NCBI RefSeq assembly: GCF_002002905.1 | Contig: NZ_CP019509.1 | Span: forward strand, 1,922,001-1,986,000 | Length of the DNA: 64,000 nucleotides | Direction: 5' to 3' | DNA from: Aquaspirillum sp. LM1 | GTDB taxonomy: Bacteria; Pseudomonadota; Gammaproteobacteria; Burkholderiales; Aquaspirillaceae | In this document: positions 1-8,841 of the stretch, in pieces | Numbering within the stretch: position 1 is the first letter of the stretch | Layout: each line of letters begins with the position of its first letter | Notes under the pieces: generated by a model | The model's database searches: none | What the model was told of the DNA's origin: nothing | Seen by the model: the letters and a program-made list of their open reading frames with translations, nothing else | Program-made: the position numbers and the translations under genes

Positions 1-409
1 GCTTGAGCAGGTTGGCGTACTGGTTGCCCTTGCCCTTGGCCCAGGGGGCCAGAAACAGGCTGACAATGGCCACCAGCAGCACCAGCGGCACGGCAAAGGT
101 GAGCACCGGACGGATCCATGCTGCGGGGGACAGCCCGGCGGTCAGCCATACCGACATTTCACTGTCGCGGTACAGCCGGGTCAGCACAATCATGATTGAG
201 ATGAACAAGGTCAGCGACAATACCACGCCAAACGACGCCAGGGTGGCAAAGCCCACCATGGCCAGAATGGCGTCAGACGCCAGCTGACCCGCCGCCGCCC
301 GGCCAAACAGTTTGAGCACCTGAGTGGTGAGCACAATGGCCAGCAGCACGGTAAACACCGCCATGGCCACCTGGGTCAGCTCACGAATCAGGCTGCGTTG
401 AAAAATCAT
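1..409 (-). CDS. lptF: LptF, lipopolysaccharide export permease (partial, N-terminal part)
   Basis: This is the first 136 codons of a YjgP/YjgQ-family permease; the gene runs off the window at base 1. LptF pairs with LptG in the inner-membrane LptB2FG transporter that extracts LPS and feeds it to the LptC-A-D bridge. The protein begins MIFQRSLIREL, followed by a hydrophobic helix, a short polar stretch and two further hydrophobic helices, which is the usual N-terminal layout. It is divergent from pepA, an arrangement common in proteobacteria. The start is the ATG whose complement lies at 407-409. The full-length family is about 360 residues, so most of the protein is outside the window. Confidence 0.9.
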   Translation of the reverse strand, partial: MIFQRSLIRELTQVAMAVFTVLLAIVLTTQVLKLFGRAAAGQLASDAILAMVGFATLASFGVVLSLTLFISIMIVLTRLYRDSEMSVWLTAGLSPAAWIRPVLTFAVPLVLLVAIVSLFLAPWAKGKGNQYANLLK

Positions 410-492
410 GCGAAAAACGCCTTCTTTGACTTTTTATCAGGGACAAGCCGATAATTGAAAACAACGAAAAAACGGCGGTGATTGCAAAAAAG

Positions 493-512
493 CCGGGCTT
501 AGCCCCGGTTTT
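493..512. terminator. GC hairpin with T/A runs in the lptF-pepA divergent region
   Basis: A short CCGGG/CCCGG stem is flanked by A6 on the left and T4 on the right, so it resembles an intrinsic terminator on either strand. It lies about 125 bases upstream of pepA and so would fall inside a long pepA leader, or end an unseen short transcript. Seen in the sequence; the function is inferred. Confidence 0.4.
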
Positions 513-636
513 GTCATGCTTGCCGCTGGGCGCCCGCCCGGCGCCGACCCCGGACCGCGTGGATCAGGGCCTGCTCATGCAGGCCTAAAGCCCGGATCAG
601 CCGAAACTTCACCATGCCAGAATATGGGAGCGAATC

Positions 637-2205
637 ATGGAATTTAGCATAAAAAGTGGCAGCCCAGAGAAGCAGCGGGTCGCGTGTGTGATTGTCGGGG
701 TGTACGAAGCGCGCAAATTGTCGTTTGCCGCTGACCTGCTCGACCGGATTTCCAATGGCTTCATCAGCGATGTGCTGCGCCGTGGCGACCTGGAAGGCAA
801 GCTGGGCAGCACGCTGGTGCTGCATTCGGTACCGCACACCCTGTGTGACCGGGTGATGCTGGTTGGCCTGGGCAAAGAGCGCGAGTTCCGCGAAAAAGAA
901 TACCGTGAAGCCATTCGCGCCTCGCTGACCGCGCTGAGCAAGACCGCCGCGCTGGAAGCGGTCAGCTACCTGACCGAGCTGACGGTGAAAAAACGCGATG
1001 TGGAATGGATGATCGAAACTGCCGCCAGCCTGTCGCTGGATGCGCAATACCGCTTTGACCAGTTCAAGAGCAAGCCGGATGAGAACCTGCGCGAGCTGCG
1101 CAAGCTCACCCTGTCGGTCAGCCGGCGCAGCGATCTGGCCGAGGGCGAAGCCGGCCTGGTGCGTGGCCTGGCCATTGCCAATGGCATGAAACTGGCGCGT
1201 GACCTGGGCAATCTGCCGGGCAATGTCTGCACGCCAACCTACCTGGCCGACACCGCCCGGGCACTGGCCGAACGCTTTGGCAGCGAACTGACCGTGCTGG
1301 AGCAGGCCGACATGGCCGAGCTGGGCATGGGCTCGCTGCTGTCAGTGGGCAAGGGCAGCATTCAGCCGCCCAAGCTGATTGTGCTCAAGCATCTGGGTGG
1401 CGACGCCGGGCAAAAACCGGTGGTGCTGGTCGGCAAGGGCATTACGTTTGATTCCGGTGGCATTTCGCTCAAGCCCGGCGAAGGCATGGACGAAATGAAG
1501 TACGATATGTGCGGTGCCGCCAGCGTGCTGGGCACCTTCCAGGCGATTGCCGAGATGAAGCTGCCGCTTAATGTGATTGCCGTGGTGGCCGCTGCCGAAA
1601 ACATGCCGTCCGGCGGCGCGTCCAAACCGGGCGACATTGTCACCAGCCTGTCTGGCCAGACCATCGAAATTCTCAATACCGACGCCGAAGGCCGGCTGGT
1701 GCTGTGCGATGCGCTGACCTACTGCGAACGCTTTGACCCTGCCGCCGTGGTGGATGTGGCCACGCTGACCGGGGCCTGCATCATCGCCCTGGGCCATCAG
1801 GCCAGCGCGCTGTTCAGCAATCAGGACAGCCTGAGCCGCGAGCTGCAGGCCGCTGCTGACGAAGCCGCCGACCGCGTCTGGCCGATGCCGATGTGGGAGG
1901 AATACCACGAGGTGCTGAAAAGCAACTTTGCCGATGTGGCCAATGTGGGCGGTCGCCCCGGTGGCAGCATCACCGCCGCGTGCTTTTTGTCGCGCTTCAC
2001 CAAGGCCTACGACTGGGCGCATCTGGACATTGCTGGGGTGGCATGGAAAAGCGGCAAGGAAAAAGGGGCCACTGGCCGTCCGGTGCCGCTGCTGACCCAG
2101 TTCCTGCTGGATCGCGCCGACACTGCCGCCGGCAATGTGGTACGCCGTGGCCGTCCACGCCGTGACACCCCGGAAGCCGGGCACGACGATGACGCAGCAG
2201 ATTGA
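637..2205 (+). CDS. pepA: PepA, leucyl aminopeptidase (M17)
   Basis: Cytosolic di-metal aminopeptidase that removes N-terminal residues from peptides; in enterics the homologue also binds DNA in Xer recombination. The protein has 522 residues. The N-terminal half is the macro-like domain. The catalytic half shows the metal-binding stretch ITFDSGGISLKPG, then MKYDMCGAASV, and the family signature NTDAEGRLVL. The family usually ends near LLTQFLLDRA. Here about 25 further residues, rich in Arg, Asp and Gly, follow, so the C-terminus is longer than usual. The last 17 bases overlap holC, the normal partner gene, suggesting coupled translation. The ATG at 637 gives the conserved length. Confidence 0.95.
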   Translation: MEFSIKSGSPEKQRVACVIVGVYEARKLSFAADLLDRISNGFISDVLRRGDLEGKLGSTLVLHSVPHTLCDRVMLVGLGKEREFREKEYREAIRASLTALSKTAALEAVSYLTELTVKKRDVEWMIETAASLSLDAQYRFDQFKSKPDENLRELRKLTLSVSRRSDLAEGEAGLVRGLAIANGMKLARDLGNLPGNVCTPTYLADTARALAERFGSELTVLEQADMAELGMGSLLSVGKGSIQPPKLIVLKHLGGDAGQKPVVLVGKGITFDSGGISLKPGEGMDEMKYDMCGAASVLGTFQAIAEMKLPLNVIAVVAAAENMPSGGASKPGDIVTSLSGQTIEILNTDAEGRLVLCDALTYCERFDPAAVVDVATLTGACIIALGHQASALFSNQDSLSRELQAAADEAADRVWPMPMWEEYHEVLKSNFADVANVGGRPGGSITAACFLSRFTKAYDWAHLDIAGVAWKSGKEKGATGRPVPLLTQFLLDRADTAAGNVVRRGRPRRDTPEAGHDDDAAD

Positions 2206-2617
2206 TTTTTATCACCATGTGCGTGACCCGCTGGGCTTTGCCTGCAAGCTGGCCAGCACGGTGATGGGCAAGGGGCAGCGCCTGCTGGTGCTGCTGCCGG
2301 ACAGCGCCAGTCTGGCCAGGCTGGATGAGTTGCTCTGGACCTGGCAGCCCACCAGCTTCATTCCGCATTGCACGCTCGACCACCCGCACGCAGCAGAAAC
2401 GCCGGTGTTGCTCAGCACCCAGCTGCCTGCTGGTGCGGTGCCAGCGCCGGTGCTGCTGAATCTGTCGCTGGGGGTGCCCGAGGGCTATGCCCGCTTTGAG
2501 CGTTTGCTGGAGATTGTTGGCGAAGACCCGTCTTCGCTGGCGCGCGCGCGCCAGGTGGCCCGGGCGTACAAGGCCGCCGGGCTGGCGGCGGTATACCATG
2601 ACATGACCGGGCGCTAA
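2189..2617 (+). CDS. holC: HolC, DNA polymerase III chi subunit
   Basis: 142 residues, close to the normal chi length. Chi joins psi in the clamp loader and contacts single-strand-binding protein, linking the replisome to SSB-coated lagging strand. The start MTQQIDFYHHV and the internal LLVLLPDSASLARLDELLW and FIPHC segments are typical of the family. The ATG at 2189 was chosen over an upstream in-frame start because it gives the conserved N-terminus. It overlaps the end of pepA by 17 bases, the usual pepA-holC arrangement. Confidence 0.9.
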   Translation: MTQQIDFYHHVRDPLGFACKLASTVMGKGQRLLVLLPDSASLARLDELLWTWQPTSFIPHCTLDHPHAAETPVLLSTQLPAGAVPAPVLLNLSLGVPEGYARFERLLEIVGEDPSSLARARQVARAYKAAGLAAVYHDMTGR

Positions 2618-2713
2618 GCCCGGCAGATGCGAGGCCCAAGGCAAGCGCCTCAACCCGCTACCACCCTGACGTAGCATCTTGAGCCCACCCATCCGTCACG
2701 CGACACTTGGGCG

Positions 2714-3444
2714 ATGGCACACCTTCACGACAGCGGTTATAAACACCTGTTTTCCCGCGCCGAACTGGTGCAGGAACTGCTGGAAGCCTTTGCCCCGCCG
2801 GGCGTCTCAGCGCTGCTCGACTACACCACCCTGCGGCTGGAAAACGGCAACTACGTCACTCCGGCGATGAAGCCGCGCGCGGATGATCTTGTCTGGTCTG
2901 TGGAGTTGCAGGGACGGCGGATTTACTTGTATCTGCTGCTGGAATTCCAATCCACCCCGGACGACACCATGCCGGCGCGCATGCTGCAATATGTGGCTGC
3001 GCTGTACGATCATCTGCTGCGCAGCAAGGCAGTCAATACCACCGAAGGGCTGCCGCCGGTGCTGCCCATCGTGCTGTACAACGGCGACGCCCGCTGGCGG
3101 CAAAGCAGCGAACGCTACGATCTGATCCGCGTCCATCCGCAGGTGCTCAAAGCCTTTCAGCCCCGGCTGAAATTCTGGCTGCTGGACGAAGGGGCATTCC
3201 CCGCTGCCGAGCTGGAAGACATGCAGCGCGTGGTGGCGGCCATCTTTTGTTTTGAACACACGCCAGACAGCGCAGCGGCCAAACGCGCCATTCGCAACCT
3301 GGCTGATGCCGTCGCTCACTCCCCATCAAGCAGCGCATCGACCGGGTGGTGACGCGCTGGACGACGTATTTGGCGACACACGGCATTGAGTGTACGTTTT
3401 CCTGGGTTGCCGCAGCGATGCCAATCGCTGCGCCGATCCCATGA
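2714..3444 (+). pseudogene. Rpn-family (YhgA-like) PD-(D/E)XK nuclease, frameshifted and truncated
   Basis: The first ~200 codons encode an Rpn/transposase_31-type protein: HDSGYKHLFSRAELVQELL at the start, the nuclease-like core ending LLLEFQS, and VLPIVLYNGDARW. Rpn proteins are RecA-independent recombination-promoting nucleases of the PD-(D/E)XK fold. Near 3318 the homologous reading moves to another frame. In that frame PIKQRIDRVVTRWTTYLATHG continues the family consensus until a stop at 3442-3444. Unshifted, the frame ends at 3352 with a Ser-rich tail unlike the family. Even with the shift corrected, the normal C-terminus is missing. The frameshift is seen; loss of function is inferred. 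Confidence 0.7.
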
Positions 3445-3517
3445 CCACAAACTGCTCAGGGCGTGGCAGTTTGTGGGCCGTTAAGCATCGCGTTCATGGA
3501 ACTCCCTGATGCGGGGC

Positions 3518-4102
3518 CTAATTGCCTGCGGTTTCGCGTTTGGACTGGCGATAGTCCCACGGTGCCGTGGGACTGGCATCCTGCCACAGGCCAAGATGGT
3601 TTTGCCGGGCCGTGTGTTCAGCCTGCTGGTAGGCCTGGAAATCACTGGCGGACTGGTTTTTCTTGGCGTACTGGGCGTAGTGCCAGGCGTAGCCGTCTTC
3701 TACCTGGGCCAGGTTGACATCGACATTGTCCACCCACACCCGCCCCACATTGCGGCCATAGCGGTCTTTTTCGATCACCTCTACCTTAACCTCACGGCCA
3801 AACAGGCGCGCCGACAGCGCCACTTTGGCCGCCTGACCATGCGGCTGGGCCTTTTCCGGGGCATCGATAAAGGCAAAACGGACTTTTTCCGGGCTATTGC
3901 CCAGCGCCAGCACGGTAATGGTGTCGCCATCCGCCACCCCCACTACCCGGCCTTCAATCAGGCCATGGCCGCCAACGGTGCCAGTAAAGAACAGCCCGGC
4001 CACCGCGCTGACCAGCACCAGCAGGGCCATCAGCTTGGTTTTCAGGCTGCCATTGCCAAACAGGGAAAACACGGCTCGAATTTCACGTTGAGAAATGCGC
4101 AT
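3518..4102 (-). CDS. Thermonuclease-family (SNase-like) nuclease, membrane anchored
   Basis: 194 residues. A cytoplasmic N-terminal stretch is followed by one hydrophobic helix (about residues 20-42), then a staphylococcal-nuclease OB-fold domain. Motifs match the SNase active site: VADGDTITVL for calcium binding, VRFAFIDAPE containing the first catalytic Arg and the Glu, and RYGRNVGRVWV with the second Arg. Known members cleave DNA and RNA. The anchor would place the domain outside the cytoplasm, so it may process extracellular or periplasmic nucleic acid. It stands alone between a lipoprotein gene and intergenic DNA. Confidence 0.88.
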   Translation of the reverse strand: MRISQREIRAVFSLFGNGSLKTKLMALLVLVSAVAGLFFTGTVGGHGLIEGRVVGVADGDTITVLALGNSPEKVRFAFIDAPEKAQPHGQAAKVALSARLFGREVKVEVIEKDRYGRNVGRVWVDNVDVNLAQVEDGYAWHYAQYAKKNQSASDFQAYQQAEHTARQNHLGLWQDASPTAPWDYRQSKRETAGN

Positions 4103-4198
4103 GGGGATTTTCAGTCAAGAACATCGGACAACTGCGCAGTCTAGCAGCCCACAGGGGGATCAGGGAATGTCCAACCGCACTGCCAGCGCGTGAAACAC

Positions 4199-4235
4199 CA
4201 GCAGCCAGCCCGACATAAGGTGGGGCTGGCTGCTG
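4199..4235. repeat. 13-bp perfect inverted repeat, possible terminator
   Basis: CAGCAGCCAGCCC and its complement are separated by 11 bases, just past the stop of the minus-strand lipoprotein gene. No T-run follows on the minus strand, so it is at best a weak intrinsic terminator or an mRNA-end hairpin. Confidence 0.4.
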
Positions 4236-4259
4236 TGGGCCTGACCGTTCAGGGCCGGC

Positions 4260-4763
4260 TTACTGCTTGCTGCCGGGGGCGGGCGGTGGCGACAGGGACG
4301 GGTCGTTGATGATCGACAACACCCGGCCCAGCTCGCCTTCCTGAGCCTGGGAAATGCTAGCCGGCTTGCTGGAGCGCAGATTGCGCAGCACGGCTTCCAC
4401 TTCCGGATCCGGTTTGCCGGCGTCCGGGTCGACTTCGGCAAAGCGCTCTGCCCTGGCCTTGGAGGCGCTGTCCTTATCCTTGCCGTTGGTTTTTTGTTCA
4501 GCCAGCGGTTTCGGGTCAGGCGGCGGCGTCATGGTGGTCAGGTTGTTCTTGGTCATGTACTCGTTCATGCCACGCCAGCCAGCGTACACCTGGGCCCGGT
4601 CGGCCTCAGGGTGGCGGTTGAAGCACTCTTCCAGCGAGCGCCCGGTTTGCCGGCAACCGGCACCGATGGCTTCGTTGGCTTCGCGGTTCAGACCGCTGAC
4701 ATTGCCGACCCAGTTGCAGCCGCCAAGCAAAATGGCACACGTCAAGGGCAGTAAGACTCGCAT
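4260..4763 (-). CDS. Putative lipoprotein, unknown function
   Basis: 167 residues beginning with a lipoprotein signal peptide: MRVLLPLTCAILLGGC, with the LGGC lipobox at Cys16. Residue 17 is Asn, which does not trigger inner-membrane retention, so outer-membrane sorting is likely. The region near residues 35-75 has two Cys and reads GCRQTGRSLEECFNRHPEA. The rest is Pro/Lys-rich and probably unstructured, ending in SPPPAPGSKQ. I do not recognise the family. It follows the SDR gene by only 5 bases on the same strand and is probably the last gene of the hpn transcript. Confidence 0.75.
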   Translation of the reverse strand: MRVLLPLTCAILLGGCNWVGNVSGLNREANEAIGAGCRQTGRSLEECFNRHPEADRAQVYAGWRGMNEYMTKNNLTTMTPPPDPKPLAEQKTNGKDKDSASKARAERFAEVDPDAGKPDPEVEAVLRNLRSSKPASISQAQEGELGRVLSIINDPSLSPPPAPGSKQ

Positions 4764-4768
4764 ACGGT

Positions 4769-5527
4769 TTACCTTTGCGGGTTAAGTTCGATGATCTGGC
4801 CACTCTGGCCCTGGCTTTGCGGCCCCAGCCAGTACAGAAAGGCCGGCATCAGGCTGTCGGCGGGCGGCAGCGCGGTTTTGGCTTCGCCGGGGTGGGTGCG
4901 CACGCGTTGCGGCGATTGCACCGGGCCAGGAATCAGCAGATTGATGCGCAGATTGGGCTGATTGTCCCATTCGCTGGCCGCCATGCGCACCCAGTGCGGC
5001 AGGCCGGCGTGCGACACGGCAAAGCCGCCCCAGAACGGGCCGGGGTGCAGGCCATGGGTTTCGCCCACGGCCAGCACCGAGGCATCAGCCGACGCCTTGA
5101 GCAGCGGCAGGCAGGCGCGGGTGAGCGCAGCCGGGGCAACGGTATTGATTCGGAACTGGTTCATCCATTCGTCGATGCCCTGGTTTTCCAGCGGCGACAG
5201 CGCATAAAAGTGCGAGGCACAATGCACAATCCCGTCCAGCTGGCCCAGTTCCTGATGAATCTTCACCGCCACGGCGTTGAAATCATCGTCGCTGGCGGTC
5301 AGCAGGTCCAGCGGGATGGCCGCTGGCTCCGGGCCGCCTGCAGCCAGGATGTCATCGTACACCGCTTCCAGGCGCTTGATATTGCGCGCCAGCAGCACCA
5401 CGGTGGCACCGTGGGCGGCGGCGGCCAGCGCCACGGCACGGCCCAGGCCCTGCGAAGCGCCGGTCACCAGAATGGTCCGCCCGGCCAGCAGGTCGGACGG
5501 CAGCGGAGTGTCTTGTGTTGCGTGCAT
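4769..5527 (-). CDS. SDR-family protein (YciK-like) lacking the catalytic Tyr and Lys
   Basis: 252 residues with a Rossmann fold: TGASQGLGRAVAL is the glycine-rich NAD(P) loop. Family order resembles YciK-type short-chain dehydrogenases. Where the family has Y-x3-K the sequence reads GGFAVSHAG, so Tyr is Phe and Lys is His; the usual NNAG is replaced by HCAS. Normal SDR proton relay therefore looks absent, and the protein may bind nucleotide without redox activity or use another mechanism. The ATG at 5527 shares one base with the hpnE stop (TGATG), so translation is probably coupled to squalene synthesis genes. A TTG two codons upstream is an alternative start. Confidence 0.8.
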   Translation of the reverse strand: MHATQDTPLPSDLLAGRTILVTGASQGLGRAVALAAAAHGATVVLLARNIKRLEAVYDDILAAGGPEPAAIPLDLLTASDDDFNAVAVKIHQELGQLDGIVHCASHFYALSPLENQGIDEWMNQFRINTVAPAALTRACLPLLKASADASVLAVGETHGLHPGPFWGGFAVSHAGLPHWVRMAASEWDNQPNLRINLLIPGPVQSPQRVRTHPGEAKTALPPADSLMPAFLYWLGPQSQGQSGQIIELNPQR

Positions 5528-6825
5528 CAGCAATTCAGTACTTTCTCAAGAATATGCGCCGCGTGTGCGCCACTGCGCACCGCGCCTTCCAGCGTGGCCG
5601 GATACGGCCCCGCCACATGATCGCCCGCCAGCACCAGGCGTGGCCAGGGGCTGCGGGGGTGAATCCGTTGCATGCCGGCATCGCAACTGAAGGTGGCGCG
5701 CCGCTCGGCAACCACCCGGCCTTCGGCCTGGGCGCGCAAATCGGGAAAACGCCGGTTCAGCATGGCGGCAGTGTGCTGCAGCAAGGTGTCGGGGCTCAGT
5801 GCCTGATGCGGGCCGGGCCCGCTGATCACCACCGCCAGCCAGCCAGCCTGCCCAACACAACGCTGCCGGTCGAATACCCATTGCCCCCACGGCTCGCCAG
5901 CCAGCCCCAGCCACGCCTGCGGCAGCGCGGCTGGCCGTTGCGCGCGCAAATACACCGTGTATATCGGCTGATAGCCCAGTTTATTGACCGGGGCCAGCCA
6001 GTCTTGTGCGGCAGCGGGCAGCAGCGCGGCCAGGTGCTGTGGCGCGGTGGCCAGCACCACGGCGTCAAAGCGCTCGGCATCCACCGTCACCCCGTCGGCA
6101 TCGGGCAGCAGGGATTTTACCCTGTTCGCCAAACGGGTGGCATGTCCTTGTGCGCGCAGCCAGTGCAGCGCCGGTTCGGGAAACAGCGCCGACAGGTCCA
6201 CTTTGGGCATCAGCATCTCGCTGTGCGCCGCCGGGCCGGCCACGCCATCGCGCAGCACCGTGGCCAGCACCTGCATCGACGCTTGCGCCAGCGGGGTATT
6301 CAGCGCCGCCAGCACCAGCGGCTCCCAAAAGCAACGCACCAGCCGCGCCGACTGGCGCTGTTCAGCCAACCAGTCGGCCACGGTCTGCGTGGCGGGCACA
6401 GTAAAGCCTTGGCGGCGCAAGTGCAAGAGGGCGCGCAGCCAGGCCCAGCGTTCTGCCCAGCTCAGTCCGCGCAAGCCCAGCCAGCCGGCCAGTTGGTTAA
6501 GCGGCGCGGGCAGACGCGGCAGCGTCAGGCAAAACTCGTCGGCCATTTCCAGCCGCTGCGGCACGCGCCACAGCAGGGTGTCCGGGTTGGCCCCCACCTG
6601 GCGCATCAGTTGCAGGCAGTGCTGATAAGCGCCCAGCAGCAAATGCTGGCCATTGTCGAACACGCCTTCACTGGCCGGGGCCGCCAGCCGTCGGGCGCGA
6701 CCGCCCGCCACCCTGCCAGCCTCGAACACCGTGAGATCTGCCCAGTCCGCCAGGGTGACGGCAGCCGCCAGCCCGGCCCAGCCCGCGCCAACCACCGCCA
6801 CCCGTGGCCGCGTTGGCCGGCTCAT
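5527..6825 (-). CDS. hpnE: HpnE, hydroxysqualene dehydroxylase
   Basis: 432-residue FAD-dependent amine-oxidase-fold enzyme that reduces hydroxysqualene to squalene. The N-terminal dinucleotide-binding motif reads VAVVGAGWAGLAAAVTL, followed by VFEAGRVAGGRARR. The C-terminus has LVLAGDHVAGPYPATLEGAV, the second FAD contact typical of this superfamily. The ATG at 6825 overlaps the hpnD stop by four bases (ATGA) and was preferred over an in-frame ATG ten codons upstream. With hpnC and hpnD it makes the three-step bacterial squalene route. A squalene-hopene cyclase is not in the window. Confidence 0.92.
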   Translation of the reverse strand: MSRPTRPRVAVVGAGWAGLAAAVTLADWADLTVFEAGRVAGGRARRLAAPASEGVFDNGQHLLLGAYQHCLQLMRQVGANPDTLLWRVPQRLEMADEFCLTLPRLPAPLNQLAGWLGLRGLSWAERWAWLRALLHLRRQGFTVPATQTVADWLAEQRQSARLVRCFWEPLVLAALNTPLAQASMQVLATVLRDGVAGPAAHSEMLMPKVDLSALFPEPALHWLRAQGHATRLANRVKSLLPDADGVTVDAERFDAVVLATAPQHLAALLPAAAQDWLAPVNKLGYQPIYTVYLRAQRPAALPQAWLGLAGEPWGQWVFDRQRCVGQAGWLAVVISGPGPHQALSPDTLLQHTAAMLNRRFPDLRAQAEGRVVAERRATFSCDAGMQRIHPRSPWPRLVLAGDHVAGPYPATLEGAVRSGAHAAHILEKVLNC

Positions 6826-7658
6826 CCAAACACCGAGGTTTTCCAGGCCAGCCACAGTTTGCGGATGGGGGTCAGCGACAACCGCTGATTCAGCACCTTT
6901 TCGGCACCATCGCGGCGGATTTCTTCCAGCGTGGCGCGGTAAATCGCTGCCATCATCAGGCCGGGGCGTTGTGGCTTGCGGTCTACTGCCGGCAGCAGTG
7001 CCAGCGCCTGCGTGTAAAACTGTTCGGCGCGTTCGATCTGAAACAGCATCAGCGCCTGAAACGCCGGGGTTTCCCGGTAGTTGAGAATATCCTCCGCCGG
7101 CACATTGAAGCGCTGCAAGTCTTCTACCGGCAGATAAATCCGCCCGCGCCGGGCGTCTTCACCTACATCGCGGATGATGTTGGTCAGCTGAAAGGCAATC
7201 CCCAGATCATGCGCGTATTTCAGCGTCTGCCGGTCCTGGTAGCCAAAAATCTGCGCGCACAGCTGGCCCACCACGCCGGCTACCCGGTAACAGTACAGCT
7301 GCAAGTCGCGGAAGCTGGCGTAGCGCGCCTGGTCGAGGTCCATTTCCATGCCGTCGATGATTTCCAGCAACTGGCCTTGCGGCAAATCCAGCGCACGCAC
7401 ATGCGGCAGCAAGGCCTGGCCCACCGGGTGTTCGGGTGCGCCGGCGTACAGCCGCGCCACTTCGCTGCGCCACCAGGCCAGCTTGACCCGCGCCACCCGT
7501 TCGTCCTGGCATTCGTCCACCACATCGTCCACTTCACGGCAAAAGGCGTACAGCGCCGTCACCGCGCGGCGGCGGTCTTCCGGCAAGAAGCGAAAGCTGT
7601 AGTAGAAGCTGGAACCGCTTTTGGCGGCCTTGTCTTCACAATATTGGTCGGGCGTCAC
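6822..7658 (-). CDS. hpnD: HpnD, presqualene diphosphate synthase
   Basis: 278 residues, trans-isoprenyl diphosphate synthase fold. It condenses two farnesyl diphosphates to presqualene diphosphate. The two Asp-rich metal motifs are present: REVDDVVDE near residue 50 and NIIRDVGED near residue 165. The start is a GTG preceded by a GAGGAA-type ribosome site. It lies between hpnC (104 bases upstream) and hpnE (ATGA overlap downstream), giving the conserved hpnC-hpnD-hpnE order. Confidence 0.93.
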   Translation of the reverse strand: MTPDQYCEDKAAKSGSSFYYSFRFLPEDRRRAVTALYAFCREVDDVVDECQDERVARVKLAWWRSEVARLYAGAPEHPVGQALLPHVRALDLPQGQLLEIIDGMEMDLDQARYASFRDLQLYCYRVAGVVGQLCAQIFGYQDRQTLKYAHDLGIAFQLTNIIRDVGEDARRGRIYLPVEDLQRFNVPAEDILNYRETPAFQALMLFQIERAEQFYTQALALLPAVDRKPQRPGLMMAAIYRATLEEIRRDGAEKVLNQRLSLTPIRKLWLAWKTSVFG

Positions 7659-7762
7659 CGTGGGGCTTCCTCGGATAAAGAATCAGTCTGCAGCCTGCCT
7701 GACAGACACGTCACGGCAAGCTGATGTATTTGGCATGTTCTGGCGCAGCATGGCGCAATGGG

Positions 7763-8578
7763 TCAGCGGCCCAACAGCGCGCGATAGCCCATATACAGCC
7801 AGTCGCGGGCGGTCAGCACCGGGCGCTGCTGAAAGACATCGCCGCCGCTGCGATGCAGCTTGCGCAAAATGGTTTCCCCGCCCAGCACAATCAGCCGCAA
7901 TTCCAGGCCAAAGCGCCCCGGCAGGCGTTTGCCCAGCGGCGCGCCCGCCGCCAGCATGCTGCGCGCCCGGCCAATCTGCTGCTGCATCATCACCGACCAC
8001 AGCCCGCTGGTGTCGCCAGCGGCAATCTGCGCTTCGCTGACCCGGTATTTGGCCAGCGCGTCCTGCGGCAGGTACACCCGGCCTTTTTGCCAGTCCAGGG
8101 CGATATCCTGCAAGAAATTGGTCAGTTGCAGCGCAGTGCAAATGCCGTCGGACATAGCCAGGCTGCGCGGGTCGTGCTCATCAAACAAGTGCAGCATCAG
8201 CCGGCCCACCGGGTTGGCCGACAGCCGGCAATAGCTGACCAGCTCGGCAAATGTGGCGTAGCGGGTGGTGGTCACGTCCTGGCTGAAGGCGCTGAGCAGA
8301 TCGTAAAATGGGGCCAGCGGCAGCTGGTGGCGGGTAATCGCCTGGGCCAGCGGCGCAAACACCGGGTCGCCCGCACAGTGTTCTCCCTGGGCAATGGCAT
8401 CCAGCCGGGCACGGTAGCCCGCCAGCGCCGCCAGCCGCTGGGCCGGGCTGGCGTCACCTTCATCGGCCAGGTCGTCGGCGCTGCGGGCAAAGCGGTAAAT
8501 AGCGTGTACCGCTGGCCGTAACCGTGCCGGCAGCAAAACCGAGCCTACCGGGAAATTTTCATAGTGACCGACCGACAT
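7763..8578 (-). CDS. hpnC: HpnC, hydroxysqualene synthase
   Basis: 271 residues, paralogue of HpnD that converts presqualene diphosphate to hydroxysqualene. It starts MSVGHYENFPVGS, the conserved HpnC N-terminus, so the ATG at 8578 was chosen over one ten codons upstream; an AAGGATGG-type ribosome site precedes it. Metal-binding motifs are RSADDLADE and NFLQDIALD. First gene of the minus-strand hpnCDE-SDR-lipoprotein cluster. It is divergent from the tRNA genes, so its promoter must lie in 8579-8650. Confidence 0.92.
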   Translation of the reverse strand: MSVGHYENFPVGSVLLPARLRPAVHAIYRFARSADDLADEGDASPAQRLAALAGYRARLDAIAQGEHCAGDPVFAPLAQAITRHQLPLAPFYDLLSAFSQDVTTTRYATFAELVSYCRLSANPVGRLMLHLFDEHDPRSLAMSDGICTALQLTNFLQDIALDWQKGRVYLPQDALAKYRVSEAQIAAGDTSGLWSVMMQQQIGRARSMLAAGAPLGKRLPGRFGLELRLIVLGGETILRKLHRSGGDVFQQRPVLTARDWLYMGYRALLGR

Positions 8579-8652
8579 GGGCCATCCTTGCTGGAACGAG
8601 ACAGTCAAATTATACCCCGAGCGCCATTTTTAAAAATTTTTACAAAAAAGCC

Positions 8653-8681
8653 TTTACAGCTGAAAAGAGCTCCTGCATAAT
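8653..8681 (+). promoter_or_regulatory. Sigma-70 promoter of the tRNA cluster
   Basis: TTTACA and CATAAT are separated by 17 bases, with AT-rich DNA upstream (UP-element-like) and a GC-rich discriminator (GCGCCCC) downstream. That combination is typical of stringently controlled stable-RNA promoters. The tRNA-Ala gene starts about 60 bases beyond the predicted start point. Confidence 0.7.
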
Positions 8682-8747
8682 GCGCCCCACATTGAACGAC
8701 AGCACTGCTACCAGCCAGCAGCGCAATTCGGTTGTTCTCTGTTCTGT

Positions 8748-8823
<76 letters not shown>

Positions 8824-8841
8824 TTCAGTTTCGATCAAAAG

